Shown: positions 24,443 through 35,739 of the stretch, one piece after another | How positions within the stretch are numbered: the first letter of the stretch is position 1 | Layout: each line of letters opens with the position of its first letter | Source: Parelaphostrongylus tenuis | Taxonomy: Eukaryota; Nematoda; Chromadorea; Rhabditida; Metastrongylidae | DNA length: 64,000 nucleotides | Assembly: GCA_019055375.1 (NCBI GenBank) | Contig: JAHQIW010007209.1 | Coordinates: 61,989-125,988 of the forward strand | Reading direction: 5' to 3' | Position numbers and translations under genes: made by a program | Notes under the pieces: model-generated | Seen by the model: only the letters and a program-made list of their open reading frames with translations | What the model was told of the DNA's origin: nothing | The model's database searches: none

Positions 24443-25481
24443 CTAAGTTTTCGTTCGGAGGCGCATTATTTCCTCTAAACCTAAGCCGAGGGGTCTACGA
24501 ATTCGTATCCAGTATAAAGTGGCTATTTCCCGAGCCAGTTTCACGGATTCTACTCTCTGCTCCTCCCCGGTACATACATTGGCTGCTGTTCGAAACATGT
24601 TTTTTACTAGCGCCTTCTTCGTATGTGAGGGATGAGAAGAGAGATAGTGAACCAAGATATTCTTACTACTTGGCTTTCGGTACCACTTCGTTATGTAGCC
24701 GCTCTCAGTTAAGCTTATTTGCACGTTCAAGAATGGAAGCCAATCGTCTTTTGGTATCTCACGGGTGAATCTTATACACTCTGACTGTTCATTCAGCAAT
24801 CTAAAACAATCATCCAGCTCCTCTTGAGTGGAACAGATAATCAAACAATCATCTATATACCTACAGTAGAGTAATGGCCGGAGATCCATCACTGGTGCTT
24901 CCACTTTAGACATAAAGGCAATGGCCAGGCTAGGTGCCAGTCGCTGTCCCATTGCCAGCCCTCTGGTTTGAGCATAATAATTCCCGGACCATCTGAAGAT
25001 TGAGCAGTTCAGGCACTCTTTTAGTAGGATCATGAACTGCTCAATCGTCAAGCCATACATGTTTACAGCTCCCTGGTGTTGCATGAGAAGCTCATGTGTG
25101 GCTTGCAATGCGGAGTCATTCGACACGTTGGTATATAAAGCAGTGACGTCGAATGACTCCATTACGTACGCGTTGTTCGGGTTCGCGTTACGTAGACGAT
25201 CCAGGAACATCTGAGTGTTTCGTCAGATGCGCTGGAATGTGTCCTAGCAACTGGGATGTTATTAAAGTCAAGAACCATGCTATCCTATCCGTCGGTCCGC
25301 CTACACAACTGATGATAGGTCTAACTTTGAATATAGATGGATCGTTAGACATCAGATCATCAGTGGATACTAACTTATGTGTTTTTATAAGCAAGTATAA
25401 GACAGGACATGTTGGTGACTGGATTTTTAATTGAGAAATGATAGATGGTCTTAAGCCTGCCGCTTTTGCTGATGGACCCAC
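24443..25481 (-). pseudogene. Penelope-type reverse transcriptase, two frames
   Basis: The first part (25481-25188) has FKVRPIISCVGGPTDRIAWF. After a frameshift, the second (25210-24443, 255 codons) has SFDVTALYTNVSND (motif A, about residue 19), GLAMGQRLAPSLAIAF (motif B, about residue 85) and LLYCRYIDDCLII (motif C, with catalytic D-D, about residue 113), then FLNVQISLTESGYITKWYRK. RT copies element RNA primed at a genomic nick. The full palm is present but the N-terminus is missing. Confidence 0.9.
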
Positions 25482-25499
25482 TCATTGTTCAATTTGCGG

Positions 25500-27305
25500 T
25501 TTTGCCTTTTGAATTCCTTTACAGAAGATGATCAGTAAAGCGAAGCATCCTGAGATGCTTGTTGATGATGATCTGATTTATGATCTGATGATCCTACCTG
25601 GCACTTATGTCTTTTTTGGTTATACCGACGAGACAACAGGTAGTCGCTGGTCGATAAGCACCTGTAATGGAGCCATTGTAGGTTTTCCTCGGCTCACTCA
25701 AATTTACGATGCTGTAGAACACTTATTTATTGCTGTCATTTCTATCGCGAACAGTTTTAATGAGTGTGTTTTCAGTACGATCTAAGCTGGATGAAGTTCT
25801 ATATCGCCGTCCGCTGCCAGCAATGCGCTTGGTGATTTTGAACAGTATAAAATAGAAGTCCTCACTGATGATGCGTTCTCGTACGTGTGAAAGGCTCACC
25901 AGAGTTCTCCGCTTTTCAAAATGAGTGAAGTTCATTTCTTGTTTAGATTAGACTTGTTCAGCGCCATGTGTCCAGAAGAATTCATGATCCGCAGCACCGT
26001 GTCACTCAAAGCTCGTGGATGTCAGCACTCCTGCCTTTATTTCTTTTTTCCGTCTCGTTCCCCATAAGCGAGGGGTTCACAGTGAAGCTATGGGCTTCTG
26101 ATGTTTGCTCACAGATTTCTCTCTCTTCGTCACGAATACCGTCAAATTCGCAGTCCTCTCCGAAGCTCTGAGAAAACCAAGTTAAAGCGTTTCCACACGG
26201 ATTGCAGTAATTTCCCCATAGACAGATCTGACACCACTTTCGGGAAACCGCTGAAGGGATTGGAGATCTTATAGAGATTTGAGACGGAGTTGAACCACCG
26301 TATGAGTAGGTAACTGCGGAAATAAACAGAACTACTATTCTTTTGAGAAGTCAGAATAATATTCAACTGCCCAATTTCAGTTTCTGTTTCTTTTGTTGTG
26401 CTATCGGCCTTACGACTACAGTTTATTAACACCTACTGAACTTTTATTGTTTAATTTCTTCTTCGGATTGAACGTCCACGTTACGTTTTGAGATAGACAG
26501 CGAGTTTTTTGTAACGAATTATCGTATTAGAAATAGCAGTACTTCTATTTTGATTGCTGCTATTCATATTTATACATATTCCTAACTGGATCTGTACTAC
26601 CAAAAGTGCACTTTTTGTGAATACTTGTTTACCCCATTTCTGTCATGAACCACTGTGTTTCAAGACGGAGGGGTCTTTCTTTTATCGTTAGTATAATTCT
26701 CCAGAATATCACTGGCTGCTGGTAACTTTGCGTGGGATGCGTATATAGATCATAGGCTAAGCGCGTGTACAAAGTTTGTATTCGCAGACGTAAAGATGGA
26801 AACGTTTACATGTTTTAGACCACTAGGCTTCTTCATTTATCACTTTAACGGTGTTTCATTAAAAAGATTCCATAAACTCAAAAATCGCCATTTCACTAGT
26901 CTAAACGTTTATTATCTTCATTTTGATAAGTGATTTCCATGGTGACCATGAGAAAAATTTTTACAACAGAACAAACTTGCTTTTTGTGGACTCTATGTCG
27001 CTCAATATCGAATAAATGAGCATACGTATTTGGAAATGGTCCGTTCTCGATGTCACTCAGTTATCTTCAACCAATAAGCCCAATTTCCGATGGACGAACG
27101 AGTAGATTTCTAGTTGAAGCACTGAAGTGGAGCCGGTGTAAGACCAAGTCCAACTTTTTTCTCCGAGTGATTTGTTGTCTTTTGAGTGCTCTATGATCTT
27201 CATTTGACTACTTTGAGGCCAGCATTGAGGCATTAATTTCTCCAATTATAACCGAATGAATCGAAGTCTTTTCCTTTTACGCTTCGGTGGTACGATGTTA
27301 CAAGT
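25500..27305. other. No gene recognised
   Basis: Two short open frames on opposite strands at about 25.5-25.95 kb and one at about 26.1-26.4 kb lack known motifs. No SCVP exon. Confidence 0.45.
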
Positions 27306-27310
27306 AAACT

Positions 27311-27438
27311 CAGTGATGTGGAGTGATGTGCAAAATTTTGCGTTCTGGAACTCAAACCCGCATCTCACTCTATCCGAGAGGGTGTGCTCTAACCCGCTGC
27401 ACTATTGGATTCCGTTCTGTCATCACTCTACATCACTG
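27311..27438 (-). mobile_element. 128-bp element: terminal inverted repeats around a tRNA-like module
   Basis: The ends cagtgatgtggagtgatg (27311-27328) and catcactctacatcactg (27421-27438) are inverted repeats with 17 of 18 positions matching. The minus strand between them reads AGTGCAGCGGGTTAGAGC (A-box-like) and, about 35 bases later, GGGTTTGAGTTCC (B-box-like), as in tRNA genes and tRNA-derived SINEs. No acceptor stem forms, so it is not a functional tRNA. Confidence 0.6.
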
Positions 27439-27599
27439 GGTATATTGATAACATCATACCATCGCAAGAAGCGGTTGAACAAAAAGAATTTTATTTGATC
27501 ATCCAATGCCCAATATGTGTCAGGTCACTGGATTCAATGTCGCTACCGAATACCAGGACCATACCATTGGCGGTTGTTGCTGACATATAGATGAGTTGT

Positions 27600-27725
27600 A
27601 TCTTAGAAAGAGTGGCGTGCAAAATGGACGCCAGTAGTGCAACGGGCAAGCACGCATTCCCGGATAGAGTGAGATTCAGGTCCGAGTCCTGCCTGACGCA
27701 AAAGCTTTGCACATCACTAGGTATA
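27600..27725 (+). repeat. Inverted partner of the 27.3-kb tRNA-like element
   Basis: Reads TAGTGCAACGGGCAAGCAC, then gatagagtgagattcagg and GGTCCGAGTCC, the reverse complement of 27318-27415. Together they form a foldback of about 415 bp. Confidence 0.6.
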
Positions 27726-27943
27726 ACCGAATAATAGTTCTTTTTGAGAATCTACTTGAAGATTTCTATCTACGTTCTAAAGTGTTCACTAAATTGATTT
27801 TCAGTCCTGGAACATTGTAGTGTAATTTACTGTCTATTCTGAGTAGTTAACACTGATGCGATTTGTCATTTATTGGAGGCGTGTTGCTACCCTAATATTG
27901 CTTCAATAAAGATGTTTTTCTTAAAAGACATCACAATGCAATT

Positions 27944-29657
27944 TTAGTTTCCGTTGACGGTGGTCGATGTCGAGAAAAAAGTTGATCCAACTGGGCTTCG
28001 GTGCCAACATTCGAACCGCTCTGTTCAGTACGCTTTGCCACATCTATCTCGGCCATTTGCCATGATGGTGTTCGTGATCTACATAGATTTTTTTCCTTAC
28101 AATGCGTATTTCTATAAAGGTGAAGCTGTTCAAACCATGAGAGTTCCCAAAATTGACGTGTATTTGGCAGGTGATGCTATCATTACTTTCCTCGTTGTAT
28201 GCGAACACATCACATCATTATTCATTACATGAATGCAAATTCCCGTGACCGTGTTGCCGGCGATGATGCAGTGCTGTGAAATCTTATCTGCCGCCATCAT
28301 CTCAAGTGCAAAAAAACGCAATTGGATAAACTTTTCTATCATAACAACATACTGAACAAAGATAAGAAAAGTTCCGTGCGCAAGTTTTTTTATTGCCCAA
28401 GTGAATAATCACCTAACAAATTGAGGCTACATCATTTCCAGAAAAAAAATTATAGAAACTTGCCTGAAGAAATAAATTTGATTCTATGAATTCTAACTAT
28501 GGTGTCATTGTGAGAGTTTTCCTAATACCCTGAGGAACTTTCTGGTTATTCTCTGTAGAGTTTGTTTTTTTCGACAGTAATGTAAACAACTCGTCTTTTC
28601 GATGTCTGATATGATTTTTCTTGGAATTTCCAAATAGACCTTTATTAGTGTTGACCCACCCTTTTCAGCCAGGCTAAGCGCAAAACCTTGGCATTCCAAT
28701 GGTTCGTAAGTGACGTCAACAGCAACTTGATACCTATTCACCGTGATTACAACATCACCTGCACTACAAGCTTGACCTTCGAGAACGTCGAAGACCTGAG
28801 TAATTCTTCTCTCTAATTTGAAGAGTTTATGCGGATATAATGGCAAGCATAATGTGATGCACGTCGCGGCGCGCGTGGAGCAAGGCTCCACTGCCCACCT
28901 CTCTCCGCCAGTCAATAGCAACGCCTTATGGAACGCCACAGCCAGGCTATCCTCGAGACTGCAAAGCGACTCGCTCCACGAGTATTCTACGACGTTTAAG
29001 AAGGAGGCAAATAAACGAAGTGAATACTAGAAGTACTCTGATCCGCACTGTGAGGATGGATCAATAAAGTCGAAAGTCTGAAGTCTAAATGTGGTGCTAT
29101 GGAAGTCGGGTTAAAACTAGGAAGTGATGAATTCCCAGAAAATCGAAGCCCACCTTCCATGTTCCAAAATTTGGGGAAGAGGAGAAAGACACCTAGAACC
29201 AAAAAGCTGTCAACTTACTGTTTGCATCACAAGACGTTGCACAAACGCATGAGCTCCTTCTCTGCCACTCGCAATACCAAGAACTTCTGCAGATTCTTCC
29301 GTATTTCTTGTGTATGCCATCGCAACAAGCAGAAAGAACCCTGTGACGGTGAAGGTTCTGGTGCTTGCTGAAACGAGATTCCGTATTTTCTTTCTTGGAT
29401 AATTGAAAATCATACTAAAATTTTTTTATTAGATTTTATGACTAATTATGACAGTTTTTGAGTACTGAGAAAGTGTGTGATATATATTTTTTCAGTGGAT
29501 ATTAAAAGACTGCGTTGTAGATGGGAGCATTTATGATAATCTGACAATATTCTATTCATTACATTGTCCTGCAGGCCACTCCACATCCCAGCAATGTCGA
29601 CATTGTGGTTATTAGCAAAAACATAAAGAGAACAGTGGGACGTCTTGCCGTGCTCAT
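27944..29657 (-). CDS. SCVP-family secreted protein, unit C, damaged or truncated
   Basis: Exons on the minus strand: 29657-29563, 29367-29219, 28795-28660, 28287-28136, 28078-27944. Exon 1 encodes a signal peptide ending LLGCGV but lacks two bases before CCTGCAGGACAA, so it ends in phase 2. Exons 2-4 are fully open: FTVTGFFLLVAMAY..., VFDVLEGQACSA..., and CIIAGNTVTGICIHVMNN to SILGTLM. Exon 5 lost one base in MANW, giving a stop after 17 residues; the rest of the family frame also contains a TAG. Using the second of two adjacent exon 2 acceptors (cag/caag) restores frame and would give about 193 residues. A trans-splice-like acceptor (gttttcacag) lies 6 bases before the ATG. Intron 2 carries a dispersed repeat. 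It may be a truncated gene or a recent pseudogene. Confidence 0.7.
28815..29095 (+). repeat. Dispersed repeat R2, copy 3, in intron 2 of unit C
   Basis: Contains ggaacgccacagccaggct and an open frame NSNALWNATARLSSRLQ, opposite in strand to the SCVP gene around it. Its insertion explains the longer intron 2 (about 420 bases, against about 160-185 in units A, D and E). Confidence 0.6.
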
Positions 29658-30179
29658 TTTTATCTGTGAAAACTCAAATAGATTCCGTAGATTTCATTGA
29701 GAACAATTTGCAGATCCGTTGGTATAAACCGTTCATAAGACAAATCACGGATTTAGTATTTAGCACTTATTTGTGAGTGACAATGGCGCGTCAGCACTTT
29801 GGCCTATCTATGAGCACAAGAGGAGTTCAGTCCGCTTGATTTGAAGTAAAATGTGCCTGCGAAATTGTGACTGAGAACGAAGAGTACTGAAAGCCCAGTA
29901 AAGAAAAAGTTGCAGTATATGTGCCGATTCTTCAGGCTGAATTTGGTTCCCGTCTTCGTCATTTCTGATGTTACGAAAGAAAATTTCAACTTTTCCAAAA
30001 ATAAAACACTTGCAATTGGATTAGGGCCAGCTTCACAAGTCCACGTCCATAAGAAAATCTGAGAAAGAATATGTTGATTGACGAAAATTAGAGCAAGTTT
30101 CAGTGTGAAACGATTTAGGAAGTGAATTCCCAGAATCAGAGATTTTTATTGCTGTGCTTTGATGCTCTCATAAGATCCG

Positions 30180-31600
30180 CTTAAGCCTCTTCTAACCATC
30201 GAAAGTTCGACTGACAGCCAAGGTAAGGAACATTTGCAGAAGTTCACTGAAGAATTCGGAAACAGATGCAAATGAGGTGAAACTAGAATCTACAATACGA
30301 GGGAGAAGAATGGAAATCGTGTCTGGATTTGTCGTAGGAAAAACTACTGCATCAAGTCACCAGGTCTTGTTGCGAAGCACACGAGTGCGACTTTTTGTGT
30401 GAGTGGCAGTATATCGAGATGAGAAAATGAAATGGACGCATCAAAAAGGACGACTGACGTGACAATGAACTAAGACAAACTGAGCCACCATCTCAAACGT
30501 TTGATGGTTCTCATCAAGGATAATATCTGTGAAACGCTACCAATTCCTTAAAAACTCTCCGCGACGTGTGATAAAAAAATTTTTTCAGGGCACATTCTGC
30601 ATAATGGATTCTCATTCCATCCATGTATTGTGTGAAAAAATTCTCCACTAACTTACCTAATTTTTGAAGTGTTTCAGAAAAAATAATTTCAAAAGCTCAA
30701 AATGCTTTTTTCTTTCGATATATGATCAGTTTGAACACTCGGTACCGTAAATTTCTCTGGGAATATGAAATTGTATAAAGTGGCAGACATTCATTGATTT
30801 CCTATTCCTCAATGATAAGTTCTTCTAGTTAGAGGAAAGAGTCACTTTGGTGATACAATTTTAGCTGATTTAGCGTAAAACTATCTGGTTTAGGACTGTC
30901 AACCCTAAGCCTGGATTTGATGTTTTAACGGTATTTAAAACAATGCTATAAAGCAGATACCGATGCATTCTATGCGAGAGCAACACAATTTAGGACATCT
31001 GTTAGCCCCATTTTGGTGTTACAGCCGATTATACCGCTCACTGATATCAACGACCATTCACTAGTACACAAACACTCTGGTGACCATAGTAAAACAACTC
31101 AACTATCGGTTCGCAGAATCCAGAAAGTGATGGCTAGGGCTCATTGTTTTGAGAAAACTTCCATTTGGGTTCTGCAAGCAAGGAATTCTAATGGAAAGCT
31201 TTTACGTCTTATCAGTGACGGCAAAACACTTGTGGTCGAAAAAAGAGAAACTTTGTTTCAATTGCTATGTTAGCGAGAATTGTCCGAATTCGGAACGCAA
31301 TGAATATATTAGATCTGTTACGCGGATGACAAATCGAAAGCACCCTCAGTGTTGTAGATTCATCGGCTCTGTCGTAAACTTCTCTATGAACGTTGAATGG
31401 AACTAAGGGCGCAGTTCTGTGATACAGAAGTTTTGTGTTGTTTCAGCTGAATACTCGGAGAACGTTAGTCTCGCCACAGCATTTTTCCTGCACCTCTAGC
31501 ACAGTACTAAACATACTAGACGTGAACAAAATTGCTTCGCGACTCATCTCATGTGGGTTGGTATATGATAGGCGCCACGTCACTTCAATGCGGCTAAAGT
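30180..31600. promoter_or_regulatory. Conserved upstream module of SCVP unit C
   Basis: Noncoding sequence homologous to the flanks of units D and F and to 8.4-9.7 kb. The landmark tgacaaatcgaaagcacc is at 31327, 1670 bases before the unit C start. It may hold regulatory elements, or may simply be co-duplicated DNA. Confidence 0.5.
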
Positions 31601-31851
31601 TTAGAATGGAAGTAAAATAAGAGTAGCGCTGTAAAGCTCTTCGTCGTACGTGTTTCACCCTAGCTGATTCGCTTAATGTAATGAGTGTTAAAAACAACAT
31701 CACAAAAAGAGCAATTATTTTACTTTATCAGCTGAAATTTGCGTGATTTTAATGATACTGAAGCCTCCGAATCGTTCACAGTAAAAAACAAGTATTTATA
31801 AAAACCATATGTTAACTTTTAAGAAAAACCCATACGCGACTAGAAAGATGG

Positions 31852-31915
31852 AAGTGTTGCTGGTGCCCGCTCGAGTCACTCGACGACCAACGGGACGACA
31901 GGTGATACAGGAGAT
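31852..31915. repeat. Short dispersed repeat R4
   Basis: The block gtcactcg.cgaccaacggg with gacaggtgatacagg recurs at 52797-52831, 55567-55606 and 62347-62406. Confidence 0.55.
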
Positions 31916-32569
31916 TCTTCTATATGTAGGGGGATGGCGGCAAGGAAAATCGGAAAAAAGTCGCCGATTTTTCAAAACATGCTTCTATAACGATGTAGCA
32001 TCCAGAAAAAAGTGCTTTGTATCAGCCATTCGCCTTCAATTTTATGAGCGTATAAATTGCTGGAAGCACGAAATGCATATCAGGGTGTAGAGATTTTTTC
32101 GTTGTATCAGAATCATACGCTCTTATCTGAAGTTTCCCGTCGATGCGGCAAAATAGTCCCTAATTGGATGACAATCTTTCAAACGCGACCGAGTGTGAAA
32201 CTCGATCGATTTTCCTTGCTAAACGGTATGTACAAAAATCAAAAAAAAACAACGTTGGAATCATTGGAACTCACGATATTGAATGATTACTAATAATTTA
32301 AAGAAAGAGCTTCGTCCAGCAAGGTTTAAAGAACAAATGTTTTCCTTCTCCTACATTGAAAAATTTTCAACTCCTTTATGCCTTCTCGTCACCTATCTTA
32401 TGAGACCTAAAGCGCCTTTTCCCAATCATCATTCTTCTGACCATTATATATTTTTTCTACTGTGCAATCAACTCGCAATATCGGGCATGTACAGTTCGCA
32501 GGGCTCGATTTGCTTCTCATCTGAGCATATGTCGTTTTGAACACAATCCGTCGTCATTATAGGGTAAGA

Positions 32570-33160
32570 TAAGATCTTGAGTCACGTCATATTTTTTAAG
32601 ATCACTTCCGCACGTAGTCCACCGGAGACAGTGAGTGTCGAGTGGTCCGAACAGTGGGCATTGTGGACTATGTTTTACAGGATGTACACAATCTATTTTC
32701 ACTTTTGCCGATGTTCAAGACCTCTTATTCTTTTAGTTCAAATTACTTTCTCTCACAACTTGTGCAACTTCAAAGCAGTCTGTGGATGCTTTGTCAGTGA
32801 TAGTTTGCGAAAATACTCAGAGAATTTATATAGGATTGAAAAATACGTTGTCACATTATACTGTTTTAAGCGAGATCTGAAAAAACTGTCGAACACGAAA
32901 GTATTACCAAAGATACCTGTCTTGAGCAATGGACTTCTAATCACTATGACGGCCTGTGATCCTCTATTCTTTATATGCGGGAGTCTTCTAAAACGAAAAA
33001 TTGGCTCAGATGCAAGGCGCCGTGTAACTGTCGAGGATGAAAAGTCGAAACACGTGTACTGCAACGTATAAGTGTCTATGAAATACCCTCATTAAAGGCT
33101 CTAAAAGCACATTGTTAGATTCTATCGTTTTGAGCGAGATCTGAAAAACAGTTTAATATT
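32570..33160. repeat. Degenerate inverted-repeat element sequence
   Basis: Two copies of gttttgagcgagatctgaaa-type sequence (about 32860 and 33130), as in the elements at 1.4, 53.0 and 63.8 kb. A 164-codon open frame spans most of it (32577-33071) but runs through these repeat copies and has no known domain. Confidence 0.45.
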
Positions 33161-33189
33161 AAAGTAATAAGCAAATCTTGTCGGTGTTA

Positions 33190-33665
33190 GTGCGTTGGTG
33201 GTTTACGTACGCTTCTGCAGTATCATCCGTTTCAACAGAGCCACACGCCATTCACTAAACCTCACTTATAGCAGAGATGGGGAGACGTTTCGGAGACATC
33301 ACGTGATATTGCTTTATCACCTTTTTTCAGTCAATGGCTTGCAGCTGGTAGCAACTATGTAGGTACTACCTTTCAATCGGCTGTTTTCAAGTCTCGCTGT
33401 AAACATTCCGAATAGTTTTTGGGAGTGTTTAAAACCTTATTGAGGTTGATATGTCAGTTGGCTTAAGCCGTGAGCCATCGACTGATGGTGATAGCCCAAT
33501 ACCACGGGCTATCACTAAAACATCTCCCTAACTTTTCTATGAAGTAAGGTCCGCTGTAGAAGTTGTGGTTCTTATAAAGAGAACGATACCATCGAAACTT
33601 ACGTGGGCCACTGACGTATCAATCTCGATGAGGCTTTGAACATTCTCGCAGACTGTGTTGAGCAA
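33190..33665. repeat. Hammerhead-associated repeat R-HH, copies 3 and 4
   Basis: agcagagatggggagacgtt at 33270 and ctcgatgaggctttgaacat at 33632 match the copies at 11.6 and 20.9 kb. Two core-like segments lie inside: minus-strand CCGAAACGTCTCC at about 33283-33293, and 33482-33521 on the plus strand. Confidence 0.5.
33482..33521 (+). ncRNA. Hammerhead-like core with perfect 10-bp stem
   Basis: CTGATG is followed by GTGATAGCCC, an 8-base loop, GGGCTATCAC and TAAAAC. The stem II equivalent is perfectly paired. The CUGAUGAG/CGAAAC boxes are changed at two places (GATGG and TAAAAC), so cleavage is doubtful. Confidence 0.4.
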
Positions 33666-33865
33666 TAAGAAGTTATTCGTGTAAGTTTTCACTTGTAAAT
33701 GCTCTAGTTGCTCTCTGAAAGAAGCACTTAATCAAAATTGATCACCGTATACACTTCAATATAATTTGAGATAACACTCTGGCGAATTAACACCATGTTA
33801 TTTTTATGTTACATCAAATGTCGATTGAATAAAAAGGTTTATGTCAGATTCATCGCAATTCAATT

Positions 33866-35165
33866 TCAGTTCCCACCGACAGTGCCACTTGCCGAGAAGA
33901 AGTGCGATCCAAACGTACCAGATGCCAACATTCGAATTGCTCTGTACACTACATTTTGCCACATCATTCTCGACCAATTCGCCATGATAATGTTTGTGGT
34001 CTATAAGGATTTTTCTCACAGAGTGAGTATATATAGAAGATAGAGCTGCTCAAACCATGAGAGTTCCTGATATTGTTAAGTGCTCGCTAGGAACACCCGT
34101 TATTTTCACGTCCGTTTGCCATACACATCCCCATCTTCCCCATCGCCTTAGCGCAAATTCCCGTCACAGTGGTGTCGACGACGATGCACTTAGTGTCCAT
34201 ATCATTGGCTGCAGTTTCGAGCTTTGAGTTTCTTTCATTCTTCAAAACTCATTGAAGCAACACCTAACATTTTCCAGTACTTCTCTAGAATTCTCTTGTT
34301 TTCATTAAATAATAATAAACAGAAATGTGCTTTTCAAATGGGTATTATAACTTTTTTTGGAGTCCTCCAAATGGAGTCCATCATAGAAAACCTACCGTTA
34401 TCCTTAGTCGGATCATTAATAACCTTATGACACGACAGTGGAACGTATGTGACTCTAACTTGAAGTTGATCCAAAATGGTCGTGATAATAGCATCAGGAA
34501 TAAGGGCACTACGAGCTTGACGTTCGAGAACATGGAAAACCTGAAGAGCAATTTTTTTTACTACTTCGGAGAGTTTACTTAGACTTGTTTTGATGAAAAT
34601 ATATGAAACTATGAAAGTTATGTTAGCACTGGGAGCCTGAACTGTTAGAAAACTGGAGCATTTTGTTCACATTTCCAAATTTAAAAAGAGAGGTAAAAAT
34701 ACTGTTTGCATCACAAGTCGTTCCACAAATCCCCTAGCCCCTGACGCGCTAGTTGCAATTCCAGGAACTTGAACAGAAACTTCAGACGTTCCTGCGTAAG
34801 CCATAGCGACAGGTAAAGTGAAGCCGGTGACGGTGAAGTTCCTAGTGCTGGCTGCAATATTCACGATTCACAGTGAGCGATTAAAGTCAAATCGTTGGTT
34901 CAAATGGTTTTTGGAGATTTTTCATGTGGAGAATTCAAAATCTTTCTACCAAATGGCTCGGATTGAAACTGCTCTTGAGTACCGATGATATTTTGAACAT
35001 TCTTATTAAAGTTCATATATCTGCATATAAGATTGGAGATATATCGAGTGAAAAAACAAATTTTATTTCACTACCTTGACCTGCAGGCATTACTCCACAT
35101 CCAAACGCTGTGGAGATCGTTGCCAGCACCGAAATTATGAAGAGCTCTGTCGGATGCTTTGCCAT
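33866..35165 (-). CDS. SCVP-family secreted protein, unit D, complete five exons with one frameshift
   Basis: Exons on the minus strand: 35165-35075 (signal peptide, FGCGVMPAGQ), 34851-34703 (NFTVTGFTLPVAMAY), 34540-34396 (VFHVLERQARSALIPD), 34208-34056 (TTVTGIC ... KITGVPSEHLTISGTLM), 34000-33866 (TTNIIMANWSRMMWQNVV ... FGSHFFSASGTVGGN, stop). All splice sites are GT..AG with phases 1, 0, 1, 0. Exon 4 is 153 nt instead of 152. The extra base is probably in the T run at 34114-34116 (AAA on the coding strand). As read, the protein stops at 34087-34089 after 168 residues; without it, the family reading runs 223 residues to the normal end. All other exons are intact, so this is either the best functional candidate with an assembly indel or a very young pseudogene. 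The protein is predicted to be secreted; its function is unknown to me. Confidence 0.85.
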
Positions 35166-35739
35166 ATTTGTAAGGAATACTGTTATGCTCCCTGAATGTT
35201 TAATTGGGGACTTAGTTGAAAATAAATATATCACATTTCAATCAGATCATTAACAGTGCATCAATAGGTTTGGAACCCATTACCGTCATACGTGATAGGT
35301 ATGAGTATGAACTTTTGACTTTTAGTAGCTTCAAAAGTTCCAACCCACTTGATTGTAAGCAAAAAACCCAAGCCAGTTTTTTGCCAAAATTTTAGGGGGA
35401 GAGAGCAGCGTGAAAAGAGACTATTGTGATGATATTTTGGTAGATGAGACAATTTTTTAAGTGCCGCAGCTTGAAAACAGATCCCGCCTTCTCATTTCTT
35501 ATTCTGTGATAAACAATCCTGACTTCCACGATTTTGAAAAATTTGCAAACTACATCATGCCCAATCTGCAACAATAATTTTGAGAGAAAATTTGTAAGAG
35601 CGAGTATCGATTGGAAGAATAATGGGCAACGTTCGTTACGGAACGACTTTTGCAACAAATTCTCGAAAAACAAAAGTTGCGTTTGTAAGATTTGAAGTTT
35701 TTATTAGCTTCGTAGATTTGGTCCGTCTCTGAAATCTCC

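Larger units (their letters stand above)
23625..25490 (-). mobile_element. Penelope-like retroelement, 5'-truncated
   Basis: The order on the minus strand is RT palm and fingers, YIDD motif, connector, GIY-YIG endonuclease, then a 3' tail with the conserved tgaagaaggcgaactgcc block. Homology stops at about 25490, inside the RT fingers (PVLYLLIKTHKL), so the 5' half is missing. At least two frameshifts (near 25.21 and 24.44 kb) and a stop near 23.96 kb (INRREE then stop) show it is dead. Two further fragments lie at 3.3-3.7 and 42.6-44.1 kb. Confidence 0.9.

Noticed and set aside
32577..33071. 164-codon open frame, long for this window
   Set aside because: It runs through inverted-repeat element sequence (agcgagatctgaaaaaact) and the opposite strand is equally open; most likely chance.
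33795..34043. 82-codon plus-strand open frame
   Set aside because: Antisense shadow of exon 5 of SCVP unit D.
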